DNA of 64,000 bases, taken from contig JAIXTM010000018.1 in NCBI GenBank assembly GCA_027483945.1, positions 310,001 to 374,000 on the forward strand. The letters are read 5' to 3'. Below, one piece after another: positions 35,256 through 43,580 of this stretch (positions are counted from its first letter, which is position 1; each line of letters starts with the position of its first letter). The notes under the pieces are model-generated. The model searched no databases. It saw nothing but the letters and a program-made list of their open reading frames with translations, and had not been told where the DNA came from. This stretch comes from Hyphomicrobiales bacterium (GTDB taxonomy: Bacteria > Pseudomonadota > Alphaproteobacteria > Rhizobiales > Beijerinckiaceae). The translations under genes and the position numbers were made by a program.

Positions 35256-35335
35256 GTCGCGGAGGGAGGCCTGCCGGAGGGTTGCGGGATCGACCGGGAC
35301 AGGCGAAAGCCTCAGGCCAAACGCGACAGGGAGGC
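35256..35335 (+). promoter_or_regulatory. Possible structured leader upstream of the DapA-like gene
   Basis: GTCGCG (35256-35261) can pair with CGCGAC (35322-35327), enclosing a second helix GAGGC (35266-35270) with GCCTC (35309-35313). The 3' part, CTCAGGCCAAACGCGACAGG, resembles the 3' end of a glycine riboswitch aptamer, but the canonical GCCGAAGG-type core is not seen. The GGGAGG ribosome-binding site directly follows, so any fold could control translation. An alternative hairpin GGC-GAAA-GCC competes. Tentative. Confidence 0.2.
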
Positions 35336-35341
35336 ATGGAT

Positions 35342-36274
35342 ATGGCCGCGGGCACGAGCCGGCTCGATGAGACTGCCAGAGGCGTCTACGTCATCGCCGT
35401 CACGCCGTTCACCGACAGCGGCGAGCTCGACCTTGCGAGCACGGACCGGATGGTCGCCTTCTACGAGGAGCGCGGCGCGACGGGCCTCACGGTGCTCGGC
35501 ATCATGGGCGAGGCGCCAAAGCTGACGGCGGCCGAGTCGGCCGCCTTCGTGAAACGGGTCCTGAGCCGCGCGCGGGTGCCGGTGGTCGTCGGCGTCTCGG
35601 CGCCGGGCTTTGCCGCCATGCGCGAGCTCGCCGACGCGGTGATGGACATGGGCGCGGCCGGCGTGATGGTCGCCCCGCCCTCCAGCCTGCGCACGGACGA
35701 CCAGATCTATGCCTATTTCGAGGGCGTCGCCGAGACGCTGCGCGACACGCCGTTCGTGCTGCAGGATTATCCGCTGATCACCGGCGTCCAGATCGCGCCG
35801 TCCACGATCCTGCGCATCGTGAAGAACCTGCCGACCTGCGTGATGCTCAAGCATGAGGACTGGCCCGGGCTGAACAAGATCAGCGCCCTGCGCGCCGCCA
35901 GCGAGAATGGCGAGCGCCGCATTTCCATCCTGTGCGGCAATGGCGGGCTGTTCCTGCCGGAGGAGATGGGCCGCGGCGCCGACGGCGCCATGACGGGCTT
36001 CGCCTATCCGGAGATGATGGCGGGCGTCGTGGAGGCAGCTGCGCGCGGGGACGCGGAGCGCGCCCACGACATCTTCGACGCCTATCTGCCGCTCGCCCGC
36101 TACGAGCAGCAGCAGAATCTGGGGCTCCTGGTGCGCAAATACGTACTGGCCAAGCGCGGCGCCATCGGCTCGGCGGCGCTGCGCCGCCCCGCGGGCAAGC
36201 TCTCGGCCGGCGACGTCGCGGATGTGGAGCGGCTCATCGCGCGGCAGGACAAGCGACTGAAGGAGATCGGCTGA
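35342..36274 (+). CDS. Dihydrodipicolinate synthase family protein (DapA-like aldolase)
   Basis: A 310-residue class I aldolase-fold protein of the DapA/NanA superfamily. The Schiff-base Lys170 is in CVMLKHED and the conserved Tyr143 in LQDYPLI. The usual substrate loop reads LTVLGIMGEA instead of the GTTGE of true DapA, and TGVQIAPSTI replaces the typical contacts. It is therefore unlikely to be the lysine-pathway enzyme; a sugar-acid or keto-acid lyase is more probable. The start with GGGAGG seven bases upstream is chosen over one six bases earlier. The stop overlaps the SDR start (TGATG). Confidence 0.85.
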   Translation: MAAGTSRLDETARGVYVIAVTPFTDSGELDLASTDRMVAFYEERGATGLTVLGIMGEAPKLTAAESAAFVKRVLSRARVPVVVGVSAPGFAAMRELADAVMDMGAAGVMVAPPSSLRTDDQIYAYFEGVAETLRDTPFVLQDYPLITGVQIAPSTILRIVKNLPTCVMLKHEDWPGLNKISALRAASENGERRISILCGNGGLFLPEEMGRGADGAMTGFAYPEMMAGVVEAAARGDAERAHDIFDAYLPLARYEQQQNLGLLVRKYVLAKRGAIGSAALRRPAGKLSAGDVADVERLIARQDKRLKEIG

Positions 36275-37056
36275 TGGACCTCGGACTGACCGGAAAGCGC
36301 GCCCTCGTCCTGGGCGCCAGCAAGGGCCTCGGCGGGGCCATCGCCCAGGGACTCGCCCGCGAAGGCGCGACCGTGATCGGCGCGGCGCGCAACGTCGCCG
36401 CCATCGAGGGCTGGGCGGCGGAGCTCGGCGCCGCCGGCCGGCGCGTCACGGCGATGCCGCTCGACCTGTTCGACCTGGCTTCGGTGGAAGCGCTCATCGC
36501 GGCGGTGGTCGCGGAGGGGGGCGTCGACATCCTGGTCAACAATTCCGGCGGCCCGCCCCCAGCGGAGGCGCAGGAGGCCAAGCGCTCCGACTGGCTCGTC
36601 CAGTTCGAGGCCATGGCGGCGAACCTCTTCCATATCACGCAGGCTCTGCTGCCGCCGATGATCGAGCGCGGCCACGGCCGGATCATCACGGTCGCCTCCT
36701 CCGGCATCGAGCAGCCGATCCCGCGGCTCGCCTTGTCGAACGGCATCCGCTCCGCGGTGCGCGGCTGGTCGAAGACGCTGGCTTCGGAGGTCGCGCGCCA
36801 CGGCATCACCGTGAACATGATCCTGCCGGGCCGCATCCAGACCGAGCGCGTGGAACAGCTGGACAGGGCCAATTCGGAACGCTCCGGCCAGAGCGTGGAC
36901 GCGGTGAAGCAGGCCGCGCTCGCCACGATCCCCGCCGGTCGCTACGGCACGGCGGAGGAGTTCGCCAACGTCGCGGTGTTCCTGGCCAGCGACCGCGCGT
37001 CCTACGTCAACGGCGCGACGATCCGGGTCGACGGCGGGGCGACCCGCTCGGTGTGA
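36274..37056 (+). CDS. Short-chain dehydrogenase-like protein lacking YxxxK
   Basis: A 260-residue SDR-fold protein. The cofactor motif is GASKGLGG (residues 14-21), NNSGG is at 89-93, and Ser142/143 are in VASSGIEQP. The position of the catalytic Tyr and Lys is Ser155 and Arg159 (LALSNGIRSAV), so the usual proton relay is missing. This matches the BKR-like SDR subgroup with an incomplete active site. It is translationally coupled to the DapA-like gene, suggesting both act on one substrate class. Whether it is an active oxidoreductase is unclear. Confidence 0.88.
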   Translation: MDLGLTGKRALVLGASKGLGGAIAQGLAREGATVIGAARNVAAIEGWAAELGAAGRRVTAMPLDLFDLASVEALIAAVVAEGGVDILVNNSGGPPPAEAQEAKRSDWLVQFEAMAANLFHITQALLPPMIERGHGRIITVASSGIEQPIPRLALSNGIRSAVRGWSKTLASEVARHGITVNMILPGRIQTERVEQLDRANSERSGQSVDAVKQAALATIPAGRYGTAEEFANVAVFLASDRASYVNGATIRVDGGATRSV

Positions 37057-37087
37057 GCGGGGCCGCGGGGGGCGGTGCCTCAGGTCA

Positions 37088-37116
37088 TTGACTTGGGCAC
37101 CGAACCTTGTTGAATG
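37088..37116 (+). promoter_or_regulatory. Candidate tRNA-Gly promoter
   Basis: TTGACT (37088-37093), a 17-base spacer and TGAATG (37111-37116) place initiation about six bases before the mature tRNA 5' end. Good -35 and spacing, modest -10. Confidence 0.45.
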
Positions 37117-37127
37117 CGCGGCACGGC

Positions 37128-37202
37128 GCGGGTGTAGTTCAGAGGTAGAACGTCAGCTTCCCAAGCTGAATGTCGTGGGTTCGATTCCCATCGCCCGCTC
37201 CA
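37128..37202 (+). tRNA. tRNA-Gly (anticodon CCC)
   Basis: A complete cloverleaf: acceptor GCGGGTG pairs with CGCCCGC, the D-arm contains AGTTCAGAGGTAGAAC, and the anticodon stem TCAGC/GCTGA encloses the loop TTCCCAA (anticodon CCC). The T-arm contains GGTTCGATTCC. The discriminator base is T and CCA is encoded at 37200-37202. It reads GGG glycine codons. The neighbourhood shows no integrase or attachment-site duplication. Confidence 0.95.
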
Positions 37203-37218
37203 GTCCCTTCGCGAGAAC

Positions 37219-37246
37219 GGCGCCCTTTCGGGCGCCGCTGCGTTTT
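37219..37246 (+). terminator. Terminator after tRNA-Gly
   Basis: A seven-pair perfect hairpin GGCGCCC-TTTC-GGGCGCC is followed ten bases later by TTTT. It lies 16 bases past the tRNA and just before the convergent gene at 37246, so it could serve both directions. Confidence 0.6.
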
Positions 37247-37869
37247 CAGCCCGGCTTGCGGTAGACGACGAGCGACTTGTACGGCTCTTCCGCGATGAGG
37301 CCCTTGCGGGCGGCGAGCTCAGCGACGACGCCTTCGGCCGTCGGCCAGGCGAAGGAGCCGGGATAGAACAGGACGCGCCCGCCGGGTTTCAGTCTGTCCA
37401 CCAGCATCTCGCCGACTTCGAGATCGGTCAGGGCGTTGTAGAGGTCGTTCTTCTCGGTGCGGAACTCGCAGAGGTGGAACAGCGTCGCGAGGTCGAATTC
37501 CGGGAGCATCCGGGCGTCGAGCTGGTAGATGTCGCCGAAGAACACCTTGTAGAGGCGCCCCACTTCCGGCCGGTCGATGGTGAGCTTGACGTAGGTATCG
37601 TATTCGGCGGGCGAGGCCGTGATGCCGTAGACGGCATTGTTGCTGCCGACCTCCGCGATGCGCAGGCCCAGATGGTGGTGGCCGCCGGTGCCGAAATGGA
37701 AGACCGACGCGTCGCGGACGCCCTTGTCCTCCATGTAGTCGGTGAAATGGACGTCGCAGGGGCAGCGGTCCACCTCCAGCGCCCAGTAGGCGTCCCAGAA
37801 ATGCATGCCGCCTTCGCGGGTCTTGATGCCGCTCTCGGCGGCGATATTCCATCTCGATACGTCGCTCAT
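37246..37869 (-). CDS. Unknown protein with Rossmann/methyltransferase-like layout
   Basis: A 207-residue soluble protein with no confident family. It has VFHFGTGGHHHLGLRIAEVG, which occupies the place of a SAM-binding loop (strand, G-x-G, then helix), followed by NAVYGITASPAEYDTYV, an acidic strand (VFFGDIYQLDA), FDLATLFHLCEF and MLVDRLKPGGRVLFYPGSF, in class I methyltransferase order. The triple His in the loop is unusual. It sits 26 bases after the ABC-type membrane gene on the same strand, so a shared transcript is likely. Methyltransferase activity is only inferred. Confidence 0.6.
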   Translation of the reverse strand: MSDVSRWNIAAESGIKTREGGMHFWDAYWALEVDRCPCDVHFTDYMEDKGVRDASVFHFGTGGHHHLGLRIAEVGSNNAVYGITASPAEYDTYVKLTIDRPEVGRLYKVFFGDIYQLDARMLPEFDLATLFHLCEFRTEKNDLYNALTDLEVGEMLVDRLKPGGRVLFYPGSFAWPTAEGVVAELAARKGLIAEEPYKSLVVYRKPG

Positions 37870-37895
37870 TCCAAAGGTCCCGATCCGACGAGGCG

Positions 37896-39056
37896 CTAGA
37901 GGGAGGGCACGCCCGGCGCCAGCACGGGCGCGGGGCCGAGGGCGGGCATGGCGGGCTCCGCCTGTGTTTGCGGCTCAGGCGCCGGATCGAGCGTGTCGAT
38001 CGCGTCCGCCAGTTCCACGACGCGGCGCACCGAGGCATAGCATTCCGCGATGCGCCGGTAATTGTCCACGATCCACGAGATCGCGACCTGCACCTGCACG
38101 AAGGCCGCCACGATCTGCACGACCTCGCCGAGCGACAATTCCTCGGCGAGGAACTTGGGCGCGGCGAGCAGGAGCGGCACGACCGGGATCAGCGCGCCGG
38201 ACCCGTTCGTGATCCAGGTGATGCGCGCATTCTGCCGGACGACGGCGAGCCAGCGGCGCACGACCCGGTCATAGGTCTCGCCGAGCCCGGCCTGCTCGTC
38301 GCGGGCGCGGAAGCCGTCGTCGATGGCGGCGGCCTCGGTGCGCACGCGCGTCAGGGCGAAGCGGAGCGAGGCCTCAGCCTCGTTGCGGGCGCCGACGCGC
38401 CGCACCAGCGGCCTGCCCACATGCATCATCAGCAGCGAGGCGCAGGCGCCATAGGCGATGGCGGCGAGAACCATATAGGCCGGGATCGTCACGCCGCCGG
38501 CATGGAGCGAGCCGCCGATCGACCAGAGCACGCCCAGGAAGGTCGCCGCGCCGAGCAGCGCGGAGAGCAGGCCGATGGCGAAATCGACGATGGGCTCCAG
38601 CGCCATGCGCACGTCGTCGGCGATACGGTATTCGGGATTGGCCGGCTCGATGCCGCGCTCGGCGAGGCGCCGGTAGCCGCCGGTGGCGAACCAGCGCTCC
38701 ACCAGGGCCCGCGTCACCCATTCGCGCCAGCGCACCTGCAGCGTCTCGCGCGTCCACACGATGCCGACACCGACGGCTGCGACGAGCAGGAACAGCACGC
38801 CGAACAGCGCCACAAGCTCCAGCAGGACCTTGCCCTCGCGGTCCTCGAGCGCGTTGAAGAACCAGCGGTTCCAGGTGTTGACGGTGAACTGGATGGCGAC
38901 GTTCGCCAGGAGGCAGAAGGCGAGGCCGAAGGTCAGGAGCCAGGCGCGGCGGCTGGAATTGGCCCAGAATCCGGTGGTGAGATGCCAGAACCGGCGCACC
39001 ACGCGCAGGTCATAGGCATGCGCCGCATCATCACCTTCAGCATGGTGCCCTTGCAC
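37896..39056 (-). CDS. ABC exporter membrane domain (SbmA/BacA/YddA-like) without ATPase
   Basis: A 386-residue membrane protein matching the ABC_membrane_2/SbmA-BacA-like domain: VNTWNRWFFNALEDREG, VRWREWVTRALVERWFATGGY, NPEYRIADDVRM and VVQIVAAFVQVQVAISWIVDNYRRIAE. YddA-type relatives continue into a nucleotide-binding domain. Here the protein ends in a Pro-rich tail (PAPEPQTQAEPAMPALG) and no ATPase is encoded in any frame beside it. It may work like SbmA/BacA, driven by proton gradient, or be a degenerate exporter. Such proteins take up peptides and some antibiotics. Confidence 0.82.
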   Translation of the reverse strand: MQGHHAEGDDAAHAYDLRVVRRFWHLTTGFWANSSRRAWLLTFGLAFCLLANVAIQFTVNTWNRWFFNALEDREGKVLLELVALFGVLFLLVAAVGVGIVWTRETLQVRWREWVTRALVERWFATGGYRRLAERGIEPANPEYRIADDVRMALEPIVDFAIGLLSALLGAATFLGVLWSIGGSLHAGGVTIPAYMVLAAIAYGACASLLMMHVGRPLVRRVGARNEAEASLRFALTRVRTEAAAIDDGFRARDEQAGLGETYDRVVRRWLAVVRQNARITWITNGSGALIPVVPLLLAAPKFLAEELSLGEVVQIVAAFVQVQVAISWIVDNYRRIAECYASVRRVVELADAIDTLDPAPEPQTQAEPAMPALGPAPVLAPGVPSL

Positions 39057-39091
39057 GGCTTTACGCGTCCACCCCGACCCCTTGACGGAAA

Positions 39092-39120
39092 ATCTGCCCG
39101 TGCGGCAGGCCGGGCGTCAA
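39092..39120 (-). promoter_or_regulatory. Candidate promoter of the ABC-membrane gene
   Basis: On the minus strand CTTGACG (hexamer TTGACG at 39115-39120) is followed after 17 bases by GCAGAT, about 36 bases before the ATG. A second TTGACG faces the other way at 39082-39087, making an inverted pair. Confidence 0.3.
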
Positions 39121-39169
39121 GCGTGCTGCCAGGCTTTACGTCCAAATGCTGAGGGATCGATTCGGGACT

Positions 39170-40261
39170 TCAGCGGAAGTGCTTGGAAAGCTTCAGACTC
39201 TGGGCCTGGTAGTTAGATCCGGCACCGGCCCCGTAAAGCACTTTCGGCTGCTGCGCCATGCGCTCGTAGACCAGCCGGCCGACGATCTGCCCGTCCTCCA
39301 GGATGAACGGCACGTCGTGGGAGCGCACCTCCAGGACGGCGCGCGCGCCCTCCCCGCCGGCCCCGGCATGGCCGAAGCCGGGGTCGAAGAAGCCGGCGTA
39401 ATGGACGCGGAACTCGCCGACGAGCGGATCGAACGGCGTCATTTCCGCGGCCGTATGCGGCGGGACATGCACCGCTTCCTTGGAGGCGAGGATGTAGAAC
39501 TGTCCGGGGTCCAGGATCAGCGAGCCTGACCCGTCGGCGTGGATCGGCTCCCAGAAATCCGCCGTCCGGTAGCCACCGACCCGGTCGACGTCGATGAGGC
39601 CGGTATGCCGTTTGGCCCGGTAGCCCAACAGCGCGTCCGGCCCGAAGCCGGCGAGATCCACCGACACCGCGACGCCGCCCTGGATCGAGGGCTGGGCCGA
39701 GGTGACGAGGCGGTCATGGGCGTGGAGGGCGTGGAGGGCGGCATCGTCCAGACGGGCATGGCCGGAGCGGAACCGGACCTGCGAGAGCCGCGATCCGGTC
39801 CGCACCAGCACCGGAAAGGTGCGGGGCGAGATCTCGGCGAAGAGCGGCCCGTCATATCCGGCCTCGATCTGGTCGAATTCCCGCGAGCCATCGGTGATGA
39901 CGCGGGTGAACACGTCGAGCCGGCCGGTGGAGCTCTTCGGGTTGGCCGACGCCGCGACCGCGTTGGGCAGCGATAGGGATTCCAGGATCTCGGCGATGTA
40001 GACGCAGCCGGTCTCCAGCACAGCGTCCTGGGTCAGGTCGATCTCGTGGAGCGCGAGCCGTTCCAGCCGCTCGCGGACGGGCCGTCCCGGCCCGGGCAGG
40101 AAGCTCGCGCGGACGCGGTAGGCCCGGCGGCCGAGCCGCAGGTCGAGGCTCGCCGGCTGGATCTGGTCTGGATCGAGCGGGCGCTCGATCCGGATTGTGC
40201 CGTCGGCGACGAAGGCGGCGATGGTCTCTGCCGGCTGGATGCCGGAGGCGATGATGGACAT
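39170..40261 (-). CDS. dcd: dCTP deaminase, double-length form
   Basis: A 363-residue 2'-deoxycytidine 5'-triphosphate deaminase of the long form found in Hyphomicrobiales, about twice the usual ~190 residues. The N-terminal half carries IQPASLDLRLGRRAYRVRA and ANPKSSTGRLDVFTRV. The second half repeats trimeric dUTPase-like elements (FDPGFGHAGAGGEGARAVLE, DGQIVGRLVYERM). It makes dUTP for dTMP synthesis. The MSIIASGIQP start is set by family alignment. The downstream order with the CDP-alcohol gene has no obvious meaning. Confidence 0.9.
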   Translation of the reverse strand: MSIIASGIQPAETIAAFVADGTIRIERPLDPDQIQPASLDLRLGRRAYRVRASFLPGPGRPVRERLERLALHEIDLTQDAVLETGCVYIAEILESLSLPNAVAASANPKSSTGRLDVFTRVITDGSREFDQIEAGYDGPLFAEISPRTFPVLVRTGSRLSQVRFRSGHARLDDAALHALHAHDRLVTSAQPSIQGGVAVSVDLAGFGPDALLGYRAKRHTGLIDVDRVGGYRTADFWEPIHADGSGSLILDPGQFYILASKEAVHVPPHTAAEMTPFDPLVGEFRVHYAGFFDPGFGHAGAGGEGARAVLEVRSHDVPFILEDGQIVGRLVYERMAQQPKVLYGAGAGSNYQAQSLKLSKHFR

Positions 40262-40289
40262 GGAGGCCCCGGAACGCGCGTCCCCTGCT

Positions 40290-40940
40290 CTACGAAGTGC
40301 CGGGTCCGTCGCCAAGGCGCCCCGCCCGCTTGTCTACAGCAAAGGCCTGCCAGGCCAGCCAGCCGCGCGAGGCGGCGGTGACGAGGCACAGGGCGGCGAA
40401 GCCGTAGGCCAGCGGGTCGAACCAGTCGGGACGCAGGATCATCGCGGCGAAGACCGCGATGGTCTCGGTCCCTTCCGCCAGCCCCGCGGTGAAGTGGATC
40501 GATTTCGGGCCGCGGGCTTTGCTCTCCAGTCCGCGCCGGGCCGCCACCGCCGCATAGGCCAGGAAGGTCGCGCCGTTGACATAGAAGGCGAAGAGCAGCG
40601 CGCAGGCGGCGACCGCGGCTTCGGGGTCGCGCACGCCGAAGGCAAGCGGGACCGCGCCGTAGAAGGCGAAGTCGCAGACGATGTCGATGAAGCCGCCCCG
40701 GTCCGTGGCCAGCGTCCGGCGGGCCACGGCCCCGTCGAGGCCGTCGGCGATGCGGCCCGCCGCGAGCAGGATCAGCGCGATCGAAGCCGGCGCGTCGAGC
40801 GCGACGGCGAGCGCGCAGGCAAGGCCGGCCGCGAGGCCGAAGGCGGTCAGCGCATCCGCCGAAACGCCCCGCGCCGCCAGGGATCCGGCCACGGGTTCCA
40901 AGACCGGATCGACGAGCCGGCGGGCCCATCCGTCAAGCAT
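40290..40940 (-). CDS. CDP-alcohol phosphatidyltransferase family protein
   Basis: A 216-residue membrane enzyme with six or so helices and the CDP-alcohol motif: IADGLDGAVARR, then DRGGFIDIVCDF, which supplies the DG, AR, G and two Asp residues with one fewer spacer residue than PgsA. The family moves a phosphatidyl or similar group from CDP-diacylglycerol to an alcohol. The second substrate is not identifiable. It precedes the dcd gene by 28 bases. Confidence 0.85.
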   Translation of the reverse strand: MLDGWARRLVDPVLEPVAGSLAARGVSADALTAFGLAAGLACALAVALDAPASIALILLAAGRIADGLDGAVARRTLATDRGGFIDIVCDFAFYGAVPLAFGVRDPEAAVAACALLFAFYVNGATFLAYAAVAARRGLESKARGPKSIHFTAGLAEGTETIAVFAAMILRPDWFDPLAYGFAALCLVTAASRGWLAWQAFAVDKRAGRLGDGPGTS

Positions 40941-41020
40941 GACGCGCTCCGTTGACGCCTCACCGGCCTTGGCCTTACCACGGACGGCTCCGGCATGTCC
41001 CCGCCCCTCGCGGACATGCG

Positions 41021-41431
41021 ATGAAGCCGGGACGACCCGTGTACGAAGAGGCCACCCGCAACGTGCGCGTCCGTGTGACGCCCCGGTTCGTGCCGGACCA
41101 GTCGCAGCCGCGCGCGGGCCGGTACTTCTGGGCCTACACGATCGAGATCGCGAACGAGGGCGAGGAGGCGGTGACGCTGCTCGCCCGGCACTGGCTGATC
41201 GTGGACGGGCTCGGCCGGCAGGAGCGCGTCGACGGGCCGGGCGTGGTCGGCGAGCAGCCGGTCATCGGGCCGGGCGGCAGCTTCACCTATACGTCGGGAT
41301 GCCCCCTGACGACGCCGGACGGCATGATGGAAGGCGCGTACGATATGGTCTCGGCCTCGGGCGATGTGTTCCAGGTGCGCATCCCGGCCTTCTCCCTCGA
41401 CAGTCCCTATACGCAGCGGATCAGCCACTGA
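41021..41431 (+). CDS. apaG: ApaG (Co2+/Mg2+ efflux-linked protein)
   Basis: A 136-residue ApaG with the immunoglobulin-like fold. YFWAYTIEIANEGEEAVTLL, RHWLIVDG and PGGSFTYTSGCPLTTPDGMMEGAY are the conserved core. Its biochemical function is unresolved. The ATG at 41021 (MKPGRPVYEE) is preferred over an upstream in-frame start. It lies one base before argE. Confidence 0.93.
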   Translation: MKPGRPVYEEATRNVRVRVTPRFVPDQSQPRAGRYFWAYTIEIANEGEEAVTLLARHWLIVDGLGRQERVDGPGVVGEQPVIGPGGSFTYTSGCPLTTPDGMMEGAYDMVSASGDVFQVRIPAFSLDSPYTQRISH

Positions 41432-41432
41432 C

Positions 41433-42602
41433 ATGACCGGACAACGCTTCACGCCGCTGGAAATGCTGGCGCGCCTCGTCTCGTTCGACACCGAGAGCGC
41501 CAGATCCAACCTCGTGCTGATCGACTTCGTGGAGACCTATCTCCAGGGCTGGGGCGTACCGACGGTGCGGGTGCCGAACGCAGCCGGCGACAAGGCGGCG
41601 ATCCTCGCCACGATCGGCCCCGCCGACCGGGGAGCGGTGCTCCTGTCGGGCCATACCGACGTGGTGCCGGTCGCCGGCCAGGCCTGGACGACCGATCCCT
41701 ACACGCTGCGCGTGGAAGACGGCCGCGCCTATGGACGGGGCGCGGTGGACATGAAGGGCTTCGGCGCGCTGGCCCTGGCGCTCGTGCCGGACTTCCTCGC
41801 GGCAGACCTGAAGACGCCGATCCAGATCCTCCTGTCCTACGACGAAGAGACCACCTGCCTCGGCTCCACCGGCATCATTGCCCGCTTCGGCAGGGACCTG
41901 CCGCCGCCGGTCGGCGTCATCGTCGGCGAGCCGACCGAGATGGAGGTCGCGGACGCCCACAAGAGCGTCGTCACCTTCGACACCACGGTCCACGGTTTCG
42001 AGGCCCATTCCTCCAAGCCCAATCTCGGCGCCAACGCGGTCATGGCCGCCTGCCAGCTCGTCGCCGAGCTTGGCCGGATCGAAGAGGACATGCGGGCGCG
42101 GGGCGATGCGTCAGGGCGCTTCGATCCGCCTTACACGACGGTGCAGGTCGGTGTCATCGCCGGCGGGACGGCGCGCAACATCCTTGCCAAGGAATGCCGC
42201 TTCTCCTGGGAGTTCCGCGGCCTGCCGGACCTCGACGAGGCGGAAATCCCGGCGCGGCTGGAGCGGTTCGCAGAGGAGCATGTCCTGCCCTGGATGCGCG
42301 CCGCCGCGCCCTCGGCCCGCATCGAGACCGTGAACGAGGTCAACGTGCCGGGACTGGCGCCGGCGCCGGGCTCGGCGGCGGAGCGGCTGGCCCTGCGGCT
42401 CGCCTCGCGCAACCGGACGGTGACCGTGCCCTACGGGACCGAGGCCGGCCATTTCCATCTGGCGGGCATCCCGACGGTGGTCTGCGGGCCTGGCTCGATC
42501 AACCAGGCGCACCAGCCGGACGAGTATATCCGGCTGGAGGACCTGGCCTCGGGCGAGGCTTTCATGCGCCGGCTGATGGAAACCTGCCGCGCCGGCCTGT
42601 GA
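41433..42602 (+). CDS. argE: Acetylornithine deacetylase ArgE
   Basis: A 389-residue M20-family metallohydrolase that removes acetyl from N2-acetylornithine. Metal-binding segments LLSGHTDVVPVAGQAW, YGRGAVDMKGFGALAL and SYDEETTCLGSTG are in order, and the late AGHFHLAGIPTVVCGPGS fits ArgE. It is convergent with hslO. The argF and argD genes of the same pathway are on the other strand nearby. Confidence 0.93.
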   Translation: MTGQRFTPLEMLARLVSFDTESARSNLVLIDFVETYLQGWGVPTVRVPNAAGDKAAILATIGPADRGAVLLSGHTDVVPVAGQAWTTDPYTLRVEDGRAYGRGAVDMKGFGALALALVPDFLAADLKTPIQILLSYDEETTCLGSTGIIARFGRDLPPPVGVIVGEPTEMEVADAHKSVVTFDTTVHGFEAHSSKPNLGANAVMAACQLVAELGRIEEDMRARGDASGRFDPPYTTVQVGVIAGGTARNILAKECRFSWEFRGLPDLDEAEIPARLERFAEEHVLPWMRAAAPSARIETVNEVNVPGLAPAPGSAAERLALRLASRNRTVTVPYGTEAGHFHLAGIPTVVCGPGSINQAHQPDEYIRLEDLASGEAFMRRLMETCRAGL

Positions 42603-42605
42603 GCC

Positions 42606-43580
42606 TCAGCCTTCCGGCTGCTCGATCTCGGCGGGCGCGAAGATATAGGCGCGAGAGCAGAACTCGCAGGTGACGCCGATCATGCCGTCGTCGGCGACCA
42701 TGTCGCGCCGTTCCTCCGGCGAGAAGCGGGACAGCATCGTCTGGACGCGCTCGCGGGAGCATCGGCACTCGTCGCGCAGCGGCATGGCGTCGAAGACGCG
42801 GGCGCCGCGCTCGTGGAACAGCCGGTAGAGCAGCCGCTCGGACCCGACCATGGGATCGAGGAGCTCGTGGTCCTCGACCGTCTCGACGAGGGACCGCGCC
42901 TCGACCCAGGCATCGTCCTCGGCCACGACATGGACGACATGGCCCTCAGGCGCGTCGCCCGGATCGATATCCGCCTGCCGCGCCCGCTCGGGCGAGGTCG
43001 GCAGGAACTGGACCATGACGCCGCCGGCGCGCCAGGCATGGCGGCCGCCGCCGCCCAGCACCTCGCCGACGGCGAGGCGGATGCGGGTCGGGATCTGCTC
43101 CGATTGCTGGAAATAACCGTGGGCCGCCTCTTCCAGGCTCTGGCCCTGCAGCGCGACGATGCCCTGGTAGCGGGTGTTGGCGACGCCCTGCTCCACGGTC
43201 ATGGCGAGGTGCCCGCGCCCGAGAAGCTCGCCGGTCGTGGTCGCGCCCGCCGCGATGGCGGCGGCCACGACATCCGCGTCGAAGCGTGCATAGCCTCGCA
43301 TGGAGCCCGGCGCCTCGAAATCCACGACGATCATGCCGAGCGGCCCGTCGGACTGCGTCTGGAGCTGGAAGCGCCCGGCATCCTTGAGCGCGGAGCCCAG
43401 GAGCGCGGTGAGCGCCAGCGCCTCGCCGACGACGCGGGCGACCGGCGCCGGATAGGCGTGGCGAGCCAGGACGGCATCGGCGAGCGGGCCGAGGCGCACG
43501 GCCCGGCCCCGGACGTCCAAGGCCTCGACGGAGAACGGCAGGACGCTGTCGTCGGCGCCCTCGAAATCGGCGCCGCTCAT
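42606..43580 (-). CDS. hslO: Hsp33 redox-regulated chaperone
   Basis: A 324-residue Hsp33 holdase that is switched on by oxidative unfolding. The zinc-binding cysteines are CRCSRERV (CxC) and [10 protein letters not shown] (CxxC) near the C-terminus, and the N-terminal domain has [20 protein letters not shown]. Its ATG overlaps the argF stop (ATGA), a common alphaproteobacterial argD-argF-hslO coupling. Three bases separate it from the convergent argE stop. Confidence 0.95.
   Translation of the reverse strand: MSGADFEGADDSVLPFSVEALDVRGRAVRLGPLADAVLARHAYPAPVARVVGEALALTALLGSALKDAGRFQLQTQSDGPLGMIVVDFEAPGSMRGYARFDADVVAAAIAAGATTTGELLGRGHLAMTVEQGVANTRYQGIVALQGQSLEEAAHGYFQQSEQIPTRIRLAVGEVLGGGGRHAWRAGGVMVQFLPTSPERARQADIDPGDAPEGHVVHVVAEDDAWVEARSLVETVEDHELLDPMVGSERLLYRLFHERGARVFDAMPLRDECRCSRERVQTMLSRFSPEERRDMVADDGMIGVTCEFCSRAYIFAPAEIEQPEG

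Noticed and set aside
37128-37202. tRNA-Gly as an integration site for a genomic island
   Set aside because: No integrase, no duplicated tRNA 3' end and no change in composition are seen on either side.
37200-37900. A lost nucleotide-binding domain of the ABC-type membrane gene by frameshift
   Set aside because: All frames downstream of its stop were read; none shows Walker A, signature or Walker B motifs, and the space is filled by another plausible gene.
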